This document shows, piece after piece, positions 55,691 to 64,000 of a stretch of DNA of 64,000 nt. The DNA is from Gonocerus acuteangulatus (lineage: Eukaryota > Arthropoda > Insecta > Hemiptera > Coreidae). The position numbers and the translations under genes are program-made. A model generated the notes under the pieces. It was not told the DNA's origin, did no database searches, and saw nothing but the letters and a program-made list of their open reading frames with translations. Each line of letters begins with the position of its first letter. Position 1 is the first letter of the stretch. Where the stretch lies: NCBI GenBank assembly GCA_946811695.1, contig OX328124.1, positions 100,498,998 through 100,562,997 on the forward strand. The letters run 5' to 3'.

Positions 55691-56849
55691 CTGTTCGCTC
55701 ATTTCTGGCTTCCCTGATGGTCCGATTTTGATGAAATTTGGTACAAAAATCCGTCGTCCAATTTGAAAGGTCAAGTTCGTTAACCAGCAAAATCCGCCCA
55801 CTGGAAGATAGCATTTGGGGCGAAATTCACGCAAAAAAAAATCGTAACGCTTACGTTTTTGAGTTCATAAGCTTGTAAGTACTCTTTTTATAGGCTTCTT
55901 GGGCTAGGAAAACGAATGGAACCATTTTCAAGGCGATAGCTTTAACCGTTTTCGAGAAAATTGGAAAAATAATTTTTGAATACCGTTTTTGGTTTGGGTA
56001 CTTAGAATTACGGGATTCAGTTGAAACATTATCTGCATGTTCTACTTTCATTAAAACTAATATGTTGAAAGTTTTGTTACGTTTGGAGTTAAGGAAGGGT
56101 TAGAATAAAATATTTTATGAACAGACAAGAAAAGTTTTGGGAACTTCGTATACTTTCATTAATATCTCGAACACGGTTGGGAAATCGTGGAAAGTGGATA
56201 GAAACTATTTGAAAGCTTTCTAAATTCTCTACAAAAAATATTCTAAAACTATTTTTGATTAGGTTATGTCAATCGGAGAAATAAGTGCTTAAAACTTCAA
56301 ATACGTCTGTTTTGTTCTTAAGAACGGGTTTTTGTCGTTCTTTTTGTAATTTTTGTCTCTTTCCCTTTGTTTTTTATTGCTTTTTATTTTTGTAATTTCT
56401 TATGTTGGGAAAATGTTGTGTGTAAAACAGGATATGAAAAATGAGACCAATTTTCTGTTGCTAGAAATAATGTAAATTTTGGGAACTTTCATTAATATCT
56501 CGAAAACGGTTGAAAATCTTGGTAAACGGAAGAATACCATTAGAAAGCTTATTAAATGCTCTACATAAAAGGTTCTAATGAAAGTTTTGATTAGGCGATG
56601 ACAATCGGAGAAATAAGAGCTTAAAGCTTTAAAGTAATTGATTTCGCTTATTCGAACTGTTCTTTTTGTCTGTTTTTTATTCCTTGTTATTTTTTAATTG
56701 CTTATTGTTGGATAATGTATTCGAAAATAAAACAGGTTTAGTAAAATAACAAAAACAATTTATTGTTAGAAATATAGAGTTCCAAGATTCCAAGACCTTG
56801 TAACAAGCGGGAATGTTTCTAGTGATGCCGACCCTTCCAGGTAAGATTG

Positions 56850-57039
56850 TAAATCCTACCTTTCAAGACTGTTGGAACCAAAACAATAACTGTCGGGGTT
56901 CCGTCACTGCTACTTTTATCGTAAAAATGGTTTTATTGTGCCGACGTTTCGGCTTGAACTTCAAGCCTTCATCAGGGCTGTAAATACAAGTAGGACATAT
57001 TTAACACTAATATATGCACATATCTATGTAAATATACCT

Positions 57040-57088
<49 letters not shown>

Positions 57089-57278
57089 TATATATATATA
57101 TATATTTATATATATGCATATACACATACACATATACACGCACACATATGTACATATATATGCCCACATACATACACATATGGTGTATGTATTATTAAGT
57201 AGCAGTGACCGAACCCGGACAATCCCTACCTTGCATCATCAACGGTCAACGATCTCCTCTCAACAAAATAATAACTGC
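56850..57278. mobile_element. PLE fragment inserted in Q
   Basis: Interrupts Q between GTAAAT and CTATTTTAATC; the uninterrupted sequence is at 21673-21700. Short inverted arms near its ends (56890-56915 TGTCGGGGTTCCGTCACTGC and the reverse complement of 57197-57222), one hammerhead, and an internal (TA)n at 57042-57115. No ORF. Confidence 0.65.
56938..56981 (-). ncRNA. Hammerhead ribozyme (PLE), well-formed
   Basis: Minus strand: GCC, CTGATGA (the canonical box), an 8-bp perfect stem II GGCTTGAA/TTCAAGCC with one-nucleotide loop, GAAA, CGTC, GGC. Stem III is ACGT, self-complementary and suited to dimer formation; cleavage after GUC. The strongest stem II of all motifs in the window. Confidence 0.8.
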
Positions 57279-57354
57279 TTCTATTTTAATCTTTCGAAAT
57301 TAGACTAGGGATAAGAACGGAACCGCGCTAAGATGAGGCAGTTCCTGCGAGTCG

Positions 57355-57361
<7 letters not shown>

Positions 57362-57453
<92 letters not shown>

Positions 57454-57590
57454 CAAATTTGAACCACCGTTATTTTCGGTCTCTATGGGTTCTGAAACGC
57501 GAAATTTTCTAGTCGGCACTTCCGGATTGTTTAATTGTATCAACCTTATAAGCGGGGTTCCTCCCTATGGGGGAGGGAGGAACCGCGCTA
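57362..57590 (+). mobile_element. Family Q host copy, right part
   Basis: (TA)n (57361-57468, interrupted), CAAATTTGAACCACC, TTCTGAAACGCGAAATTTTC, and the terminal hairpin 57551-57588. It completes the copy begun at 54740. Confidence 0.75.
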
Positions 57591-57612
57591 AAACTAGGTA
57601 CTTAGCTTTTTT

Positions 57613-57904
57613 TTTTTTTTTATCATTTTATCCCCCTTAAAAGTGCCTGCCTTATTTATTATTAATATGAAAATTGCCTTAATTTGCCATTTTTTTCATT
57701 AATAATAGTTGGCTTCTGAATAAAACTCTACTTTTGGGCAATATTGTTTTGCACCTTTCCCCTATTCGCAGTACCTGGTGTTCCAAGGTATGCCCAGGAA
57801 ACACATATTTACCTTCTTATCTACCTAAGTGTTACATTATACAAAAAATTCAGGGTGCATAAAACACTTCATGAAAAATGCGTTGCCAGTTCTCGGTCTA
57901 TTAG
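57613..57904 (-). repeat. Right arm of the ~285-bp inverted repeat
   Basis: Reverse complement of 54449-54730 (CCTTAAAAGTGCCTGCC, TTTTGCACCTTTCCCC, TACCTGGTGTTCCAAGGTAT, GCGTTGCCAGTTCTCGG). The frames at 57744-57926 and 57829-58020 are accidental. Confidence 0.8.
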
Positions 57905-58164
57905 ACGCGTTGTGCCATCAATGTAGCAGGGTGGGTGGTGTAATTAATTATTCATATGCCCTTATCAGATGCAATTTTTGGTCTATTAAAACAAAACCAG
58001 AATTTATCGTACCCACTTAATGGGGAAGATGTGATCTGAAAACATGCTAAATCGTTCTATTGTGGGGATTTATCCTGACATAAAATTATTACTTTGCTCG
58101 TAAAGGCCGTAATTTTTGATTGAATGCAACGAAATTCGGAGACCAACTAATTCTGAAGATGCTT

Positions 58165-58516
58165 AAAAAAAAAATCAGTCCAGTAACAGAGCACGAAGGC
58201 CCTGAGGGGCAGACACTATAGAGGTATCTGCTTCATTACCATACGGCTCACTAGGGAGATAGTGTGGCCAGTACTATGCTCCGGCCAATTCATTTTCCCC
58301 TTTGCTGATTCGACTGCTATGGACGTTAGCACCAAGGTACTTATTCATAAATTAATTAAAGGCTGGGATAGCCTCGGGACGATCAGGGGAGCACAATCTA
58401 ACCCAAGCACGAAGACACTAGAAGTTAAAAATCTTCAGTGCTTGCTGGGGATTTTAAGTCAGGTCCTCCAGCATATTAGTCCAGTGCTCTACTACCACTG
58501 AGCTAACCTCGCCTCC
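58165..58516 (-). mobile_element. Poly(T)-ending tRNA SINE, second copy
   Basis: Reverse complement of the SINE at 42621: head GGCGAGGTTAGCTCAGTGGT, then AGAGCACTGGACTAATATGC; 3' end GTTACTGGACTGATT followed by ten T on the minus strand (A run 58165-58174). About 80% similar by eye, so both are copies of one family. No clear target duplication. Confidence 0.8.
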
Positions 58517-58737
58517 TTGCGAAAATAAGTGAAATCGGTTAATTAATCCTTATTTAAATTATCGTTATTATTTTTTTTATTTTGTATTTTTTACAGTGCA
58601 CTGGCATCTATGCCATGGAAATATTTGTAACTTATAAAGATATTTTGGAAAAAATACGACTATCTTTACGCCACTCGAAAAGTTTTAAAATAATCTTTTT
58701 TACTGTATAAACTTCATATCCCCCAATACGTTTTTGT

Positions 58738-58748
58738 TTTTTTTTTTT

Positions 58749-58782
<34 letters not shown>

Positions 58783-58910
58783 TATTTATTTATTTGAAAT
58801 CTGTACAGGTTAACAGTACAATGATCAAGTATGTTGATCCAGATATTATGTACAAGTTGACAAAACTGGCAAAAGTAAAATAAAATAAAAATAAAAAAAA
58901 TACAAAATTT
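58738..58910 (-). mobile_element. Probable LINE 3' UTR with long A tail
   Basis: On the minus strand a ~110-bp sequence (CTTGTACATAATATCTGG, GTACTGTTAACCTGTACAG) ends AAATAAATAAATACT followed by about 45 A (with C interruptions). Tail and layout fit a LINE 3' end; no coding sequence is attached. Confidence 0.4.
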
Positions 58911-59675
58911 GGAAGAAGCCAACCATTGTTGGCACTTCCAGAGGTGTCTTAATAAATATTTTATTGATCATGAAAAGATCAGGCAAGTAAATTGTCTCGG
59001 GGCCAGCCCCCAATACGTAGGAAGTAAACTCGTTAAAAGAAAAATTTATGTTAATTCTGCGTTGCGAACCAGAAACACGCTTAAAAAAAAATTATCTTCA
59101 GCGAGGTGAAGTGTTTCTTCGAGAAAATGAAACAGACAAAAGGGAATGTCATAGGAAACGAAGCGTTTCGTCGAACAGCATAACGAGCGGTCTTTGATTA
59201 AACCATTCTATTTCTAGAGTGGTCTGGTATAAGTTTCATTTAATTCCGCACTAGTATCTAGGGACAAGATGAGGGCATGTGTTAATCAGGTAGAGAGCTA
59301 ATCAAAGGGCGAAGTGTAGGCGTTGAAGAGAGATTACGTAGGAGTGAGTATTCAAGTTTAAACAAAGGGAAAACATACCTCCAATGTGAGGAAATGTCAT
59401 ATAAAGTTGTGGACATTAAGGACTAAATTAAATAAATATTTGTATCTAGGAATCTATTGTTAAAATCAAATCTTCACTTAAATATAGTAAGGAAAATTAT
59501 AATGTTCCTGTGAAAGGTGAATTAGTTAGGTAATGAAAAAATAATGTACATTGTAAATAGTTTAAAAATGTTAATAAAAAGCTAAAAGTTAGAAATTTTG
59601 AATTTAAATTTGAGATTTAAGGTTGGGAATAATTGAGGATGATCAATTATGTGATGAGCTGATGAAATATATATT
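58911..59675. other. Unassigned DNA
   Basis: No gene or element recognised. Frame 58909-59109 (66 codons) is without visible domain. Confidence 0.4.
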
Positions 59676-60257
59676 TTACCGGCAAAGTATAGAATCCAGG
59701 CATTATATAGAATGCTTAGGCATTCTATATAATGCCTAAGCAGTTTAGGCAAAGTATAGAAAGTATTAGTTTTTACAACATATTACACACATTGCCTAGG
59801 CATTGTATAAAATGCCTAGGTATTCTACGGAATGCCTGTTCCTTATTTGGCATTTGAGTGTACTCTATACACTTCAACCTAGGTAATTTGAATAACTTTA
59901 AAAATAGGTTAAAAACAAGCTCTTTTTGTACGGCAAACAATTTATTTAAAACAATATATTAAGTGAGATTGTTATTTACATATTAGAGCTACTTGTTGCA
60001 GCAGGGTTGAGTATTGTCACACTTAGAATTCCATTTTCTCTTTTACACATTTACACTCTGTACACTTGAAACTTATCCACTCGTAGAAGCTATATATTCT
60101 TGCTTTCATACATTGCCTAAAGCGCAGCAGGCATTCTATAAAATGCCTAGGGAAAGTGTGAAATACGCTTTATTTCATACATTGCCGGCTGGATTTAGGC
60201 GTTCTATAGAATGCCTAGGCATTCTATACATTGCCTGATTATATACTTTGCCGGTAA
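59676..60257. mobile_element. Element built of 20-bp palindromes
   Basis: 582 bp with inverted ends TTACCGGCAAAGTATA. Subterminal zones on both sides hold repeated palindromes of the type AGGCATTCTATAGAATGCCT (59698-59763, 59801-59850, 60130-60160, 60195-60235), often joined as GCCTAGGC. The middle (59850-60110) lacks them. No ORF. A DNA transposon-derived element is the likeliest reading, with the palindromes as binding sites (inference); the superfamily is not known to me. Confidence 0.7.
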
Positions 60258-60483
60258 CATATATACTGCAGGAATAGATTTTTGTCATAAATGAGCTGAT
60301 AGCTAAAGTAGTGCGTGGATTTAGGTGAATCCCATTGATTAGAGCTCCATTTAAAATATACTCACCTGGTGAAGAGCATTCATTGTCTTCTATCACTTAC
60401 TGATGGTGTTATTTAGTTCTCTTGTTGCTGACCGTCTCCATGGTTGATCATCTTTTTCGCGAAGCAACTACGATTATTTTTTG

Positions 60484-60530
60484 TTTGGCCTTAAGGCGTG
60501 CCAAGCTTTGAGGTCATTAACGCCAAAAAA
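60484..60530 (-). mobile_element. SINE-like 3' stem-loop
   Basis: Minus strand GGCGTTAATGACCTCAAAGC ... CACGCC: GGCGT (60520-60524) pairs with ACGCC (60495-60499). A-rich sequence follows. Another variant of the 12368 stem-loop. The tRNA head was not found. Confidence 0.55.
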
Positions 60531-63067
60531 AATTTTAATCCTCCATAATCTTCATTATTGTTTGCAGGCACATGGTTCAAATGCAAGGATAAGACTGCAT
60601 CTGTTTAAGTCCTCTTTAGGTGGCAAAAGAACAAGTTAGTTCTTCCAATTCTTCCATGGAGCAGCACCGTCCAAAGGCACTCCTAGTGCTGTCGGTAAAA
60701 TAAGCACCCCTAACACCTATTCCCCATTTGACGTGAACAATTTGTAATAACAATATTAGTGCTTTTTCCCCCTTTCTTTAAGAGGTTAGCTCATCTGATT
60801 GCTAATCTAGTGTTTAATTGTATGTAGATGTTTTATTATGTTAGGAGACGATTCTGTAGATTTGACATAGAACAGACATTGAATCCAAAAATATGATATC
60901 AAAAGAAATCATGATTGGAGATCAGGTACCCCGAAACGTTTATGTATATTGGTCCTGTCGTTAGAAACTATAACTTCCTTTTGATCAGGGATTGTGCAAT
61001 TTCTTTAGGAGTAATTCGTGTCATATTTTATCCACCGTACAACTTCCACGTTGAAAAAAAATATGTATCCTTTACATTACTCATATGAAGCCTGAAAGTA
61101 TATTTTCTTTATATGTCAAAAGTTGATACTTTTATTGGGGGTTTCAGCCTCCAAGACCCTTCGAAAGATATTTGGGCCTGTACGTTTGATCTAGGAAAAA
61201 GGCTGGATTTTAATAATATTAAAAGCCGAAGGGGGATAGAAGGAAAAATGAATTACATATTGATATGAAAGCCAGTATATAATTCAAGAAGACCGATGGA
61301 CCACCTCTAATTCACTCTGATATGCATAAACTAACGAGAAAGATGTCATAAACTTACGTTTAAAGTTAGGATATTCCTAAAAACTATGCTTTTTCCTTGA
61401 TAAGCCAAGGAGTAACAAAATTCTACAATATTTTGTGACTTAATCGTATAAAACCAGTATGTTCATTGTTTATTGTTTGTTTTTCTTGTTTGTTTAATGG
61501 TGTATCAACCATTTAGCTATAACGCCGGTATCTTCATTATTTCATTCAAGAATATTTTAACAAAGTGATGAATTTTTGAAAGTTCTTAATTTCATCTATT
61601 ATGTTTCTATCATCTAAATAGGTTCCCTTTGATATTATAATTTCTTTCAGGTTACTAGTTGCTAAACAGATTTCTAGTTTATTTTAAAACTCCATAAACA
61701 TTGACAGTATATTATTCAGGAAGAATGCGACTACAATAAAGCTAACTCATTGATCTTTAATTTAGGTTTCATCGATTTAAACTAAATAAAAATCCATTTT
61801 ACAGATTGAAAATCAATCAATTTGGATGGCTTCGGGAATTGTTTAAGTTATTTACCAATTGTATTTGCGACGAATGTTTCAACAATATTGGAGTGCTTCT
61901 TAAAGCTCTGCCTTTGTTATATCGCCTACGCTATTGGGCTTTGACGTTGCGTATGTCAGGATCTACTGAACGAAATTGAAAAAGTAAAGCGTAAAATTAT
62001 GTCTTTTTTAGAATTTTCCCATTCCGTTTACTGATTTCAACTTGGATAAAAATTCGCGGAGATATTCATTTTTTAATACGAAAAAAAATATGAATAACTT
62101 GAAAAAAGTCCTGAAGTTGTCTATTTATTTATGGAGCTCCGCAAAAGCAAGATGGTCTGCTCACATACTTCATGAAGCTATCTGAATTGACCGATTTTTT
62201 ATCTGTAATATGTTTTTAAAAGATTGAGTGTCTTCGTTTTATTTTATTTTTTTTTTTTTATATAATATTTCAAATTTGTAAAACATTTCTTTTGGATTTT
62301 GCAAATAAAATATTGAACTGAATTAAACGAAATTTTATGGATTTTTTATTATGATAAAACTAACATTTATTATTAGATAATGAAGAACCTAAATGCATTT
62401 TTAACTGCAGGAAAAAACTAAGGAAACAAGTTATTTTTTTTTATACTTATTGCTATTTTGCAAAACTGCAAATAATTTTTAAATTTTCTAAATAATTGAA
62501 AATTATATGCAATTTTATGACCATTATTTTGACCCCTTGGCAAGTTCTGAACCATAAACATTTTAAGTTCAAATTAGCGAAAGAATTTAAAAACAAATTT
62601 CCTGGATATACTTTCGCCTTACACAAACCTATACAATTGAAGATGAAATAATATTATATCTTTCATCTAACTTAATATCAACACTGATATTGTTGAAATT
62701 AAACATTCAATCCATGATTAGGCTTGAAAAAAATCAAAATATGTTTTCAAATCATTCAAAAATCATATTATACCAATTTCCAATATAAGATAATTGTCTT
62801 CGATGGTACCAACTGACCGACCAAGAGGCATAAATGACCCAATAGTGGTTGAATTGCCGTTCAACCTTAAAACAAAAAAAAATTTAGCTGATTTTTGGGG
62901 GGCGATGACTTCTCTTTCAAGAGAAAAGGCATCAGCTCTACTCTGGCTCGAAAAGGGTGGTAATCTGTAGATAGCCCGTCCTAAAACTCGTCAATAATAA
63001 ATGGACGTTAAAATTGAAATAAATAATATTATTCTAACCTGTTGTTAATGGATTAATTCTTAACATA
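60531..63067. other. Unassigned AT-rich DNA
   Basis: No gene recognised. At 62826-62876 AGGCATAAATGACCCAATAG ... TTGCC followed by A-rich sequence may be another decayed SINE-like 3' end; GGTTGAA/TTCAACC also pairs there. Confidence 0.45.
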
Positions 63068-63317
63068 TCGTCCCTATGTCAAACTGTCGAATTTGAAAAA
63101 TCTCCTTTTCCAGATTCGAGACTTTGCTCTTGGATTGTGAACGATACGGCTGGCCGCAAATTGTCGGAACTTTAACACCTTTAGAGTAAAATAATGCCTT
63201 AAATAAAGTATCAAATGAGACTATTTTCCAATATAATACTTCGTCAATGCATCGAATATGTTGGTTGGCTAGTTTGCTCAGATTTTCATATTCGATAGTT
63301 TGACATGGTATGGACGA
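63068..63317. mobile_element. MITE family M, copy 4 (variant)
   Basis: 250 bp, TA-flanked. Ends TCGTCCCTATGTCAAACTGT and (reverse complement of right) TCGTCCATACCATGTCAAAC, continuing to TCGAATTTGAAAAATC / TCGAATATGAAAATC. Same length, TCGTC terminus and TCGAATxTGAAAA block as copies 1-3, but the sequence between differs. Confidence 0.7.
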
Positions 63318-64000
63318 TATGGTGCAAACAAAAAAAATCCTTTTGTTTTTGAGAATACAAGTTTCTCGTCAGTTACGAATATAACACTCAAGAACTTAAT
63401 CGATCGATTCTCCATATGTTCATAGGGAACGTTTATCTAGTTTGTGTTTTTTGAACTAGTTTTGTTGTAGCATTACAAATATTACAACTTTAATGTTATT
63501 AATAATTTGTATCAAAGGTTAACCCTCGGTTACGGACGTATGCTTATGATAATCATAAAGTTCTAAAATTAGTTTTTGGTGTTCTATCGAAAGTTTCTTT
63601 GCAAGAGTAAATTAATTAGGTTTGTTGGGGGGCGAATTAATAATTTCGGACCGGTAGTTGAACCCCATTTGTAATAAAGCTATTTATCTAGGCACTTCAT
63701 TCACTAGTCTCTGGGGTTGCTTAGCTAGTTTCGTAGTAATACAAAGGAAGTGACGAATATTAGGAGTATCTTACTAATTTGAGTAGAGAGTAAACCCTTC
63801 CACTTCTAATAATGGATTCTGTATAAGGAACTCGGAAAATATGAATATTTAGGTAAAATCATTTATATGCGTGATTAGAATTGACTGAGGAATTATAGCC
63901 AATGTTGAGAAAAACTTTATTCTTAATATATATCTTTATTTGTAAATTATACAATACATACAGTATTTTTTATAATTCTTTTGTATATGTATAATGTCAT
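63318..64000. other. Unassigned DNA with family E-like relic
   Basis: 63640-63830 shows TTTCGTAGTAATACAAAGGA and GAGTAGAGAGTAAACCC, matching the order of motifs in E units (TTTCGTCGAAATA..., CCGGAGTAAACCC). Otherwise nothing recognised up to the window edge. Confidence 0.4.

Larger units (their letters stand above)
55498..57360 (-). mobile_element. Family Q guest copy inserted in the (TA)n of another Q
   Basis: Minus-strand copy bounded by the Q hairpin end (AGCGCGGTTCCTCCC) on the left and the other Q end (CAGTTCCTGCGAGTCGGACTT) on the right, each abutting (TA)n. This gives both true ends of the family. Without the PLE at 56850-57278 its length is about 1.43 kb, with its own (TA)n at 55637-55686. 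No coding capacity. Confidence 0.75.

Noticed and set aside
60900..60945. Hammerhead-like CCCCGAAACGTTTATG
   Set aside because: GAAAC-like string without a CTGANGA box or a pairing stem II.
1..64000. A bacterial-style defence or biosynthetic gene system
   Set aside because: No operons, ribosome binding sites or clustered ORFs; the sequence is repeat-rich eukaryotic DNA.

Overview
AT-rich (roughly 70% A+T by eye) eukaryotic nuclear DNA, most probably from an arthropod. The evidence is indirect: tRNA-derived SINEs, non-LTR retrotransposons with an RNase H domain, hammerhead-bearing Penelope-like elements (PLEs), Helitrons with TC...CTAG ends, hAT, PIF/Harbinger-like and TA-flanked MITEs, and long (TA)n tracts. 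The species cannot be named from this window. I find no convincing host gene. Nearly all recognisable content is transposable elements, mostly non-autonomous, broken or nested, and most longer open frames are low-complexity translations or decayed element genes.

Layout. 1-8.4 kb: mostly unassigned sequence, a short PLE with a 15-bp target duplication and two opposed hammerhead motifs (2757-3179), a 350-bp pyrimidine tract, and three MITEs (6556-6996, 7273-7519, 8051-8352). 8.8-12.6 kb: a 1085-bp fold-back hAT with a perfect 8-bp duplication, two decayed LINE remnants, and an intact-looking tRNA SINE with a 69-A tail. 12.9-19.3 kb: a Helitron fragment, a Helitron carrying a ~124-bp minisatellite, a 5'-truncated LINE with a flanking duplication, and a second minisatellite Helitron. 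21.3-29.7 kb: family Q (long, non-coding, with internal ~320-bp units and (TA)n), a head-to-head PLE pair coding for a GIY-YIG endonuclease end, and a hAT-like element. 31.9-35.3 kb: a PIF/Harbinger-like element with a Myb/SANT-like ORF, split by a 2.17-kb palindrome and also hit by a MITE. 36-43 kb: Helitrons, SINEs, and a tRNA SINE ending in poly(T). 45-51 kb: isolated hammerhead motifs and a perfect 74-bp tandem duplication. 52.6-58 kb: family E minisatellite, then a nested structure in which a Q element has inserted into the (TA)n of another Q copy, all bracketed by a ~285-bp inverted repeat. 58-64 kb: a second poly(T) SINE, a 582-bp element built from 20-bp palindromes, and a fourth MITE of the TCGTC family.

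How the parts relate. The strongest themes are (i) five to seven PLE-type hammerhead ribozyme motifs, two pairs of them in opposed inverted copies; (ii) a 3'-terminal stem-loop with varying stems but a conserved TAATGACCTA loop shared by several SINE-like insertions, including one copy consisting of little more than the stem-loop and its A tail; (iii) non-coding families Q and E and a Helitron family that share one modular plan (tandem units with an AAAATCGG-type motif, then ACAGACA, then (TA)n). Names such as Q, E, C, D and M are labels made up here; no database search was possible.
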